Assembly (NCBI GenBank): GCA_900553215.1
Contig: USCJ01000117.1
Location: 1 to 5,142, forward strand
DNA: 5,142 nt
Reading direction: 5' to 3'
Origin: an uncultured Collinsella sp.
GTDB taxonomy: Bacteria; Actinomycetota; Coriobacteriia; Coriobacteriales; Coriobacteriaceae
Shown: positions 1 to 5,142 of the stretch, one piece after another
Numbering within the stretch: position 1 is the first letter of the stretch
How the letters are laid out: every line of letters starts with the position of its first letter
Notes under the pieces: generated by a model
Seen by the model: only the letters and a program-made list of their open reading frames with translations
Told to the model about the DNA's origin: nothing
The model's database searches: none
Program-made: the position numbers and the translations under genes

Positions 1-6
1 AACTCA

Positions 7-41
7 GTATAAGTTGGTATAACTGTTACCAGGGTTTACCA
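7..41 (+). promoter_or_regulatory. Possible promoter/operator region upstream of the AAA ATPase gene
   Basis: The 57 bases before the first gene hold several short related motifs. GTATAA occurs at 7-12 and again at 17-22, one helical turn apart. TGGTA (15-19) and TACCA (27-31) form an inverted repeat with a 7-base centre, and TTTACCA (35-41) echoes the right half. TATAAG (8-13) or TATAAC (18-23) could serve as a -10 box, but any -35 box would lie outside the window or at its very edge. Repeated GTATAA/GGTATA-type half sites are known for some GntR-family regulators, so a regulator site overlapping a promoter is possible. This is inferred from pattern alone. Confidence 0.3.
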
Positions 42-45
42 ATCC

Positions 46-52
46 GAGGAGG
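46..52 (+). promoter_or_regulatory. Ribosome binding site of the AAA ATPase gene
   Basis: GAGGAGG lies 5 bases before the ATG at 58. It is a near-perfect Shine-Dalgarno sequence at good spacing, and it fixes the start of the first gene. Confidence 0.8.
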
Positions 53-57
53 CCGAT

Positions 58-1176
58 ATGAATCCAAATCCCTTTAAGCCCACAGCTGGTAAGCGGCCTC
101 CGATACTCATCGGTCGCGAGTCGGTCATCGAAGATTTTGAGGAAGGGCTCGACAACGGCGCCGGAGCGCCGGGCAGGCTCATGCTCATTACGGGAAACCG
201 CGGCTGTGGCAAAACGGTTCTCCTGCGGGAGCTGCAACGTCTAGCCAGCGAGCGCGGATGGGCGGTTGTCTCCGATTCCGCTTCGCTTGGTTTGTGCGAC
301 CGCTTGGCCGACGCGCTTCGCTCGAATAAACCCGTTGTGACGTCAATGGAGTTTGGGCCGTCGTTTGGCCGGATGTCGGTCGAGGCGGCGCGGGCAAAAG
401 GCGAGACATTGCGAGGGCTGGTCAACGAGCGTCTCAAGAAGCTCGGTCCGGGCAAGGGCGTCTTGTTTGCGATTGACGAGGCACAATCGGTGTCTATCGA
501 GGAACTGGCGGCTCTTGCCGTCCTCTATCAGCAGGTGCTCGGAGACCAGGATGCCACGGGCTTGCCCGATAGCGACCAGCGCGGTCTTGCGCTGGCGTTC
601 GCCGGCTTGCCCAGTATGGTTGACGATCTGCTCGAAGAGCCGAGCGTGACGTTTTTGCGGCGTGCCCAGCAGCGTACGTTGGGGGCAATATCTTTGCCCA
701 AAGTGCGCGATTCGTATATCCAGACGGTCAAAGACGCTGGTCTTTACGTTGACGCGGAGACGGCGGACCTTGCGGCGCGCAAGAGCATGGGGCATCCCTA
801 TATGGTTCAGCTGGTGGGCTATTACATGTGGCGGTCTGCTGTCCGGCGTGGCTCGCAGGTCATCGAAAGGCGCGATGTCGAGAATGGCCATGCGGATGCC
901 GTCTCCGAGTTCTACGAAGCGGTTGACGCACCTCTGTATTACGGTCTGCGCAGCCCTCAGCGCCTCTTTATCGAGGCTATGGCGGTTGACGAGGACAAGC
1001 CGACGCGCACGGCGGATATCATTGAGCGCTGCGACCGTACCCAGAGCTGGGCGAGTAAATATCGCGCAAGCCTGATTCGCGAGCGCGTCATCGAGGCCGC
1101 CGGATACGGCCTTGTGCGGTTTACCGTGCCCATGCTGGGCGCGTACATTCGCGATCGCATTTTATGGCACGACTGA
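58..1176 (+). CDS. AAA-family ATP-binding protein, Orc1/Cdc6-like, function unknown
   Basis: This 372-residue protein is a P-loop ATPase. The Walker A motif GNRGCGKT is at residues 46-53 and the Walker B motif LFAIDEAQ at 136-143. A strand ending AGLPSM (182-187) sits where sensor 1 is expected, and an arginine-rich segment FLRRAQQR (199-206) could hold the arginine finger. GHPYMVQLVGYYMW (245-258) resembles the lid-helix region. The C-terminal part (about 292-370) looks like a winged helix, with RTADIIERC and WASKYRASLIRERVIEA as the likely helices. The N-terminal NPFKPT...PPILIGRE resembles a family of actinobacterial ATP-binding proteins of similar length that I recall, none with a known role. 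No signal peptide or membrane segment is seen, so it is probably cytoplasmic. The start is supported by the GAGGAGG site. The last base of the TGA stop is the first base of a palindromic repeat. The gene lies 52 bp before the uvrA-like gene on the same strand. The ATPase call is firm; DNA binding is an inference. Confidence 0.85.
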   Translation: MNPNPFKPTAGKRPPILIGRESVIEDFEEGLDNGAGAPGRLMLITGNRGCGKTVLLRELQRLASERGWAVVSDSASLGLCDRLADALRSNKPVVTSMEFGPSFGRMSVEAARAKGETLRGLVNERLKKLGPGKGVLFAIDEAQSVSIEELAALAVLYQQVLGDQDATGLPDSDQRGLALAFAGLPSMVDDLLEEPSVTFLRRAQQRTLGAISLPKVRDSYIQTVKDAGLYVDAETADLAARKSMGHPYMVQLVGYYMWRSAVRRGSQVIERRDVENGHADAVSEFYEAVDAPLYYGLRSPQRLFIEAMAVDEDKPTRTADIIERCDRTQSWASKYRASLIRERVIEAAGYGLVRFTVPMLGAYIRDRILWHD

Positions 1177-1206
1177 TGTGACAAAGGGACGGTCCCTTTG
1201 TCACAT
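1176..1206. repeat. 31-bp perfect palindrome, copy 1 of an interspersed repeat
   Basis: The left arm ATGTGACAAAGGGAC (1176-1190) and the right arm GTCCCTTTGTCACAT (1192-1206) are exact reverse complements around a single G at 1191. As RNA it would form a stem of about 14 bp with a 3-base loop. A second copy at 3724-3758 differs at only two bases across the matching 31. No U-run follows the stem on either strand, so it is not a classic terminator, though it could slow or partly stop transcription between the ATPase and uvrA-like genes. Length, palindromy and intergenic position fit a REP- or MITE-like dispersed element. Confidence 0.9.
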
Positions 1207-1215
1207 TTGATCAAC

Positions 1216-1226
1216 AGGAAGGGGAG
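1216..1226 (+). promoter_or_regulatory. Ribosome binding site of the uvrA-like gene
   Basis: The purine run AGGAAGGGGAG precedes the ATG at 1229. Its AGGA part sits 9 bases before the start codon. It supports this ATG, as does the protein, which begins ten residues before the conserved EVRGARVHNLK block of UvrA proteins. No promoter is apparent between the palindrome and this site. Confidence 0.65.
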
Positions 1227-1228
1227 CG

Positions 1229-3721
1229 ATGACGGTGTCGCTACAACCAAGTGCTATCGAGGTGCGCGGCGCGCGCGTCCACAACCTCAAGGACATCGAT
1301 ATCGATATCCCGCTGGGAAGGCTCGTGGGCATTGCCGGCGTGTCGGGCTCGGGCAAGAGTTCGCTGGCACTGGGAGTTCTTTATGCCGAGGGCTCGCGCC
1401 GTTACCTGGAGGCGCTCAGCACCTATACCCGCCGTCGTCTGACGCAGGCCGAGCACGCCCAGGTGGACGAGGTGTTGCATGTGCCGGCGGCGCTCGCATT
1501 GCATCAGCGCCCCAGCGTGCCGGGCGTGCGTTCCACCTTTGGCACCATGACCGAGCTCAACAATAGTCTGCGTCTGCTCTTTAGCCGCTGCGCCCATCAC
1601 ATGTGCCCGCATTGCGGGGCGCGTGTGGAGCCGAGCCTTAACGTGGCTGCGGGCCTGTCACTCACGTGTCCGACATGCGGCCGCGAGTTCTACGCGCCGA
1701 GTGCCGAGGATTTGGCTTTCAATAGCGGCGGTGCATGTCCCACCTGTGGCGGCACCGGTGTCATGCGCGAGGTGGACGAGGCGAGCCTGGTGCCCGACGA
1801 GTCAAAGACTATCAATGAGGGCGCAGTGCTTCCCTGGGGCACGCTCATGTGGGACCTGATGAAGCAGGTGGCCGGCGAGATGGGCGTGCGCACCGACGTG
1901 CCGTTTAACCAGCTCACGCCTCAAGAGTGCGACATCGTGTTCCATGGTCCGGCGGTTAAGAAGCATATTCTCTACGTCCCCAAAAACGGCGAGGGCGCCA
2001 CGCCGCTCGACTTTACCTATTACAACGCCGTCTATACGGTCGAGAACGCGCTCGCCAAGGTTAAGGACGATAAGGGCCTCAAACGCGTGGCACGCTTTTT
2101 GCGCGAGGGCCCGTGCCGTGACTGCGGCGGCACGCGCCTCTCCGAGGCTGCGCGCCAGCCCCAGGTGCGCGGTATCAATCTGGCGCAGGCGGCGGCCATG
2201 ACGCTGGGCGAGGCGATTGAGTGGGCGCGCGGGGTGCCCGCATCCTTGCCGGCCGAGATGCAGCCCATGGCGACGGATATCTGCGATTCGTTTTTGAGCG
2301 CGGCTCGTCGCCTGGTCGACCTGGGGCTCGATTACCTCTCGCTCGACCGCGCCGGTGCTACGCTCTCCACGGGTGAGCGCCAGCGCGTGCAGCTTGCCCG
2401 CGTGGTGCGCAACCGCTCGACGGGCGTGCTGTATGTGCTCGACGAGCCCTCGATCGGCTTGCATCCTGCCAATGTTGACGGCTTGGTAGGCGTAATGCGC
2501 GATCTGGTGGATGACGGCAACACCGTGGTCGTTGTCGACCACGACACGCGCGTATTGGCGGAAGCCGATTATCTGGTCGAGATGGGCCCCGTTGCCGGAG
2601 CGGGCGGCGGTAATGTGATCGCCGCCGGTACGGTGGATGAGGTCGAGCAATCGCAGGACAGCCGCATCGCCCCGTTTTTGCGCTCGGAGCCCAAGCGCTT
2701 GCGGCCGCAGGTGGCTGACGACGAAATGTTCGACCGGGGCCATATCCGCATGGCGACCGATGCCATCCATACCGTCAAACCGCTCGAAGTCGATATCCCG
2801 CGCGGTCGCTTGGTCGCGGTGACGGGCGTTTCGGGTTCGGGTAAGACGACGTTGGTGCTCGAGACGCTCATCCCGGCGCTCAAGGCTCAGGCAACTGGCG
2901 AGCGCCTGCCAAGCCATGTGCGTTGGGTCGATGCCGAGGGCATTGCCCGCGCAAATTTGATTGACGCTACGCCCATCGGCGCCAACGTGCGCTCGACGGT
3001 GGCGACTTATGCCGACATCCATGACGAGCTGCGTCGCGCCTTCGCCCGCACGCCCGAGGCCAAGGCAGCCGGCTACAAGGCAGGCGCATTTAGCTACAAC
3101 ACTGGCGCCTTGCGCTGCCCTACGTGCGATGGCACGGGTTCGATATCGCTCGACGTGCAGTTTTTGCCCGATGTCGAGATCGTCTGCCCGTCATGTCGCG
3201 GCTCACGTTATGCAGACGCGGCTTCGCATATCCATCGCGAGGGCAAGGACGGGGGCTTACTGACGTTGCCGCAGCTCATGGACATGAGTGTGGACGAGGC
3301 CCTCGACGCCACGCTGGGACTCAAAAAGGTACAGGCGCGTTTGCAGACCTTGCACGACCTGGGATTGGGTTATCTCACGCTCGGTGAGCCCACGCCGGCG
3401 CTTTCGGGCGGCGAGGCGCAGCGTCTTAAGCTTGCGAGCGAGATGGGCCGCGTGCAGGACGATGCCGTATTCGTATTTGACGAGCCCACGATCGGCCTGC
3501 ATCCGCTCGATGTTCAGGTGTTGCTGAGTGTGTTCGACGGCCTCGTCGCCAAGGGCGCCACAGTTGTCGTGATCGAACACGACCTCGACCTTATCCGCAA
3601 CGCCGACTATGTGATCGACATGGGCCCGGGCGGCGGTGACGCGGGCGGGCAAATCGTCTGCGCCGGCACGCCGGGCGACATCGTGGCCTGCCCCGCAAGC
3701 ATCACCGGCTGCTACCTATAA
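1229..3721 (+). CDS. uvrA2: UvrA-like excinuclease ABC subunit A paralogue (UvrA2/DrrC class, no UvrB-binding domain)
   Basis: An 830-residue double ABC ATPase of the UvrA family, which binds distorted DNA. Half 1 has EVRGARVHNLK (11-21), Walker A GVSGSGKSS (37-45), a variant signature LSTGERQR (379-386), Walker B LYVLDEP (401-407) and the switch histidine in VVDHD (H438). Half 2 has Walker A GVSGSGKTT (533-541), a canonical signature LSGGEAQR (725-732), Walker B VFVFDEP (747-753) and VIEHD (H784). Zinc module 1 is C147-x2-C150-x19-C170-x2-C173 and module 2 is C630-x2-C633-x19-C653-x2-C656, both with UvrA spacing. Between CPHCG (126-130) and CPTC (147-150) there are only 16 residues, where standard UvrA carries the UvrB-binding domain of over 100 residues; this accounts for a length near 830 rather than about 940. 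The C-terminal SITGCYL matches a normal UvrA end. The family link is certain. A role in tolerance to DNA-binding drugs, as for DrrC, or as an accessory repair protein is an inference. The housekeeping uvrA is presumably elsewhere in the genome. Confidence 0.93.
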   Translation: MTVSLQPSAIEVRGARVHNLKDIDIDIPLGRLVGIAGVSGSGKSSLALGVLYAEGSRRYLEALSTYTRRRLTQAEHAQVDEVLHVPAALALHQRPSVPGVRSTFGTMTELNNSLRLLFSRCAHHMCPHCGARVEPSLNVAAGLSLTCPTCGREFYAPSAEDLAFNSGGACPTCGGTGVMREVDEASLVPDESKTINEGAVLPWGTLMWDLMKQVAGEMGVRTDVPFNQLTPQECDIVFHGPAVKKHILYVPKNGEGATPLDFTYYNAVYTVENALAKVKDDKGLKRVARFLREGPCRDCGGTRLSEAARQPQVRGINLAQAAAMTLGEAIEWARGVPASLPAEMQPMATDICDSFLSAARRLVDLGLDYLSLDRAGATLSTGERQRVQLARVVRNRSTGVLYVLDEPSIGLHPANVDGLVGVMRDLVDDGNTVVVVDHDTRVLAEADYLVEMGPVAGAGGGNVIAAGTVDEVEQSQDSRIAPFLRSEPKRLRPQVADDEMFDRGHIRMATDAIHTVKPLEVDIPRGRLVAVTGVSGSGKTTLVLETLIPALKAQATGERLPSHVRWVDAEGIARANLIDATPIGANVRSTVATYADIHDELRRAFARTPEAKAAGYKAGAFSYNTGALRCPTCDGTGSISLDVQFLPDVEIVCPSCRGSRYADAASHIHREGKDGGLLTLPQLMDMSVDEALDATLGLKKVQARLQTLHDLGLGYLTLGEPTPALSGGEAQRLKLASEMGRVQDDAVFVFDEPTIGLHPLDVQVLLSVFDGLVAKGATVVVIEHDLDLIRNADYVIDMGPGGGDAGGQIVCAGTPGDIVACPASITGCYL

Positions 3722-3723
3722 CC

Positions 3724-3758
3724 GAATGTGACAAAGGGACAGTTCCTTTGTCACATTC
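3724..3758. repeat. Near-perfect palindrome, copy 2 of the interspersed repeat; possible bidirectional terminator
   Basis: The left arm begins at 3724 and the right arm ends at 3758, with the centre at 3741. All 17 arm positions pair except 3738/3744 (G opposite T), which is a G-U wobble in plus-strand RNA. Over the 31 bases shared with copy 1 the differences are A for G at the centre and T for C at 3744. It begins three bases after the uvrA-like stop codon and contains the stop of the convergent trmL gene. The position between convergent genes suits a two-way terminator, but no T-run follows the stem on either strand. Confidence 0.88.
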
Positions 3759-4350
3759 CCGGAAAGCCTGTTTGGCGCAGGGCCTCGTAGAGGACGATGG
3801 CGGCGCTGTTGGAGAGGTTGAGAGCGCTGATGCGGTAGTCGTCCGGGTCGACGAAGTTGCCGCAGATATCCTGTCGAAGGATGGCTTCGTGGCTGTCCTC
3901 GGTATGCCCGAGCGACTCCTCGTGGGCCTCCCAGGCGTCGGCGTTTTCGAGCGAGTCGCAATCGCGCAACATGGGGATGCGCTCGCAGCGCTCGGGCGCC
4001 GCGGCAAGCAGTGGCTCGGGAATCCCCGAGCTCTCGCTGCCAAAGACCAAAAAGTCACCGTCGCGGTAGGTACTTTGCGCATAGGTGCGGCGCGCCTTTT
4101 TGGTCAGCAGATGCAGGCGTTCGTCGGCGGGGGAGAGGCCGTTGCGCGCAAGGAAATCCTCCCAGCCGGCATAGGTCGTCACGTCCAAATTTTGCCAGTA
4201 GCCCAGGCCGGCGCGACGCACCGTCTTGTCGTCGAGCGAAAACCCCAGCGGCTCCACCAGATGCAGGCGGGCGCCGGTAACCACGCAGGTGCGGCCGATA
4301 TTGCCCGTATTGGCCGGAATCTCGGGCGCATACAGCACAATGTTGAACAT
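3751..4350 (-). CDS. trmL: tRNA (cytidine/uridine-34-2'-O)-methyltransferase TrmL, SPOUT family
   Basis: This 199-residue protein is a SPOUT (SpoU-type, trefoil-knot) methyltransferase. In E. coli TrmL methylates the ribose of the wobble base in certain tRNA-Leu species, using S-adenosylmethionine. The N-terminal MFNIVLYAPEIPANTGNIGR carries motif 1 (NTGNIGR, 14-20), followed by LHLVEPLGFSLDDKTVRRAGL, a TrmL hallmark. Motif 2 is FGSESSGIPE (103-112). Motif 3 is split: IPM at 125-127 and LNLSNSAAIVLYEALRQ at 177-193. About 50 residues separate IPM from NLSN where E. coli and B. subtilis have about 7 (from memory), so there is an acidic insert of about 43 residues. The protein ends GFPGM, a few residues short of relatives, and its last codon and TGA stop lie in the palindrome. 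The ATG at 4350 is chosen for the conserved N-terminus and AAGGAG just upstream; the longer reading from 4563 would cross a terminator and overlap the next gene. Confidence 0.92.
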   Translation of the reverse strand: MFNIVLYAPEIPANTGNIGRTCVVTGARLHLVEPLGFSLDDKTVRRAGLGYWQNLDVTTYAGWEDFLARNGLSPADERLHLLTKKARRTYAQSTYRDGDFLVFGSESSGIPEPLLAAAPERCERIPMLRDCDSLENADAWEAHEESLGHTEDSHEAILRQDICGNFVDPDDYRISALNLSNSAAIVLYEALRQTGFPGM

Positions 4351-4354
4351 GAAT

Positions 4355-4360
4355 CTCCTT
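4355..4360 (-). promoter_or_regulatory. Ribosome binding site deciding the trmL start
   Basis: Read on the minus strand, AAGGAG ends 4 bases before the ATG at 4350-4348. The spacing is a little short but usable. Together with the conserved TrmL N-terminus it rules out the in-frame ATG at 4563. The 20 bases between this start and the terminator hairpin leave no room for a full promoter downstream of the hairpin. Confidence 0.7.
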
Positions 4361-4370
4361 GGCTCAGAAT

Positions 4371-4406
4371 GAAAAACCACCACGAAGGGCACCTTCGTGG
4401 TGGTTT
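4371..4406 (-). terminator. Rho-independent terminator of the CobW-family gene
   Basis: AAACCACCACGAAGG (4374-4388) and CCTTCGTGGTGGTTT (4392-4406) are exact reverse complements around a 3-base loop, giving a 15-bp stem. On the minus strand the stem is followed by T bases (the complement of the A-run 4372-4376) and then C, which is the usual intrinsic terminator layout. It lies 39 bases after the stop codon of the CobW-type gene and about 20 bases before the trmL start. On the plus strand only TTT follows the G/C core, then GGCGG, so it is directional. Confidence 0.87.
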
Positions 4407-4445
4407 GGCGGTTACGTAGGCGGAAAAATGCTCGCTTGGATAAAT

Positions 4446-5142
4446 CTAGGCGCGGTGCCAGTCGGTCAGGCAGGCATCGAGGGAGGCGATGAGCGCATCC
4501 TTGTCCATGTGACGGCCGATGATGCACAGGCTCGTCATGCGGTCGCCCGTCTCGTCGTCCCAAATCTGCATGATCTCGGGGTTCTCGTCGATGATCTTCT
4601 GCTTCTCGCCCTCGGGCGCGGAGTCAACGAACAGACCGTTCTCCATCAGGCGCATTTGGTGGCCGGCCTGCTCGAACATGTAGCACATGTCCGGATCGCC
4701 GGTCTGCCACAGCGGACCCTTGACGCGGATGACCTCGTCGGGCCACTCCTGCTCAACAAAATCGGTGAACTTCTGCAGGTCAAACGGCTTGCGGCGCGAG
4801 TACACAAAGGTCTCGATGTCGTACTCGAGCACCTCGGGGTCGTCGTGCTCCTCGGGATGCTCCATGGCCTCGATCCAGGCGGCGGAGTTGTAGGCGCGCA
4901 TAAAGTCGAAGCGGTCGGTGTCGAGCAGCTCCTCCATGGGGACCTCGCCGTTTTGGGCTTCGACAATCACGGCGTCCTTCTGTAGGCTGCGCACAATGGC
5001 CTTGAGCTCGGCAATCTGCTCAGGCGTGACGGTATCGGTCTTGTTGAGGATCAGCGTGGAGCAAAATTCGATCTGCTGGATGAGCAGGCTTTCCACATCA
5101 TCCTCGTCGACATCGCCGGACACGAGCGCCCGTCCGCCGTTG
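4446..5142 (-). CDS. CobW/COG0523-family GTPase, C-terminal part (5' end outside the window)
   Basis: The reading frame is open to the right edge, so the N-terminal part with Walker A and the usual metal-binding CxCC motif is not visible. The 231 visible residues begin NGGRALVSGDVDEDD. The G4 guanine-specificity motif NKTD in LILNKTD lies at visible residues 33-36 (5034-5045). After it come the C-terminal CobW domain blocks: RFDFMRAY (77-84), FVYSRRKPFDLQKF (112-125), VIRVKGPLW (137-145), FEQAGHQMRL (156-165) and GDRMTSLCIIGRHMDKDALIASLDACL, near the end. COG0523 GTPases are metallochaperone-like proteins, several tied to zinc supply; which metal or client this one serves cannot be told here. 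An acidic, His-containing loop HPEEHDDPE (95-103) might bind metal. The GTG at 5123 is in frame but is not the start, because the match to family proteins continues upstream of it. The stop is TAG, followed by a clear terminator. Confidence 0.88.
   Translation of the reverse strand, partial: NGGRALVSGDVDEDDVESLLIQQIEFCSTLILNKTDTVTPEQIAELKAIVRSLQKDAVIVEAQNGEVPMEELLDTDRFDFMRAYNSAAWIEAMEHPEEHDDPEVLEYDIETFVYSRRKPFDLQKFTDFVEQEWPDEVIRVKGPLWQTGDPDMCYMFEQAGHQMRLMENGLFVDSAPEGEKQKIIDENPEIMQIWDDETGDRMTSLCIIGRHMDKDALIASLDACLTDWHRA

Noticed and set aside
1176..1206. First palindrome as a standard intrinsic terminator
   Set aside because: The stem is not followed by a run of T, and the same sequence occurs again elsewhere as a repeat. 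Partial termination remains possible.
1274..1310. Short tandem ATCGAT/GATATC pattern
   Set aside because: It encodes the alternating Asp-Ile of the normal UvrA strand (DIDIDI, residues 22-27) and is explained by codon choice.
1802..3022. A 406-codon open frame on the minus strand
   Set aside because: It lies entirely antisense to the uvrA-like gene, whose motifs are intact throughout. The translation is rich in R, H and A with no recognisable motif, as expected for the shadow of a high-GC gene.
58..3721. ATPase plus UvrA-like pair as a phage-defence system
   Set aside because: No nuclease, effector, integrase or other defence gene is present, and a UvrA-like protein has a simpler known role. 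Adjacency alone does not support it.
3748..4419. A 223-codon open frame on the plus strand
   Set aside because: It is antisense to trmL and starts within the palindrome. The real TrmL motifs are on the other strand.
4351..4563. A 71-codon upstream extension of trmL
   Set aside because: The extension crosses the terminator and overlaps the CobW-type coding region. The conserved TrmL N-terminus and a ribosome binding site mark the ATG at 4350.
4359..4985. A 208-codon open frame on the plus strand
   Set aside because: It is antisense to the CobW-type gene and crosses the terminator hairpin. Its low-complexity V/L/H/G-rich sequence has no domain signal.
5121..5123. GTG as the start of the CobW-type gene
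   Set aside because: The frame stays open to the window edge, and the G4 motif would be only about 26 residues in, impossible for a working GTPase of this family. The gene is cut by the window.

Overview
The window is a stretch of bacterial chromosome with high GC and strongly G/C-ending codons. The protein flavour, together with a short palindrome that I recall from Collinsella-like genomes, suggests an actinobacterium of the Coriobacteriia. That assignment is an inference from style and memory, not a search result. No phage, insertion sequence, CRISPR array, tRNA or rRNA is visible.

Layout, left to right: (1) 1-57 is a leader with short repeated and inverted motifs and a strong ribosome binding site. 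(2) 58-1176 (+) encodes a 372-residue AAA/Orc1-Cdc6-like ATPase with a C-terminal winged-helix-like region and unknown role. (3) 1176-1206 is a perfect 31-bp palindrome. (4) 1229-3721 (+) encodes an 830-residue UvrA-like double-ABC protein. It keeps both zinc modules but lacks the UvrB-binding domain, as in the UvrA2/DrrC group. (5) 3724-3758 is a second, near-identical copy of the palindrome, lying between convergent genes. (6) 3751-4350 (-) encodes the tRNA wobble-base 2'-O-methyltransferase TrmL, with an unusual insert of about 43 residues. (7) 4371-4406 is a rho-independent terminator reading on the minus strand. (8) 4446-5142 (-) is the C-terminal part of a COG0523/CobW-type GTPase that runs off the right edge.

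The two plus-strand genes are 52 bp apart and could be co-transcribed. Both minus-strand genes read in the same direction, but a terminator stands between them, only about 20 bp before the trmL start codon. I see no shared pathway linking the four genes: one is DNA-damage or drug-resistance related, one is tRNA modification, one is metal-chaperone-like and one is unknown.

I did not find a convincing new multi-gene system. The most notable signals are the palindrome pair that brackets the uvrA-like gene and supplies stop codons to both neighbours, the TrmL insert, and the terminator placed directly ahead of trmL.
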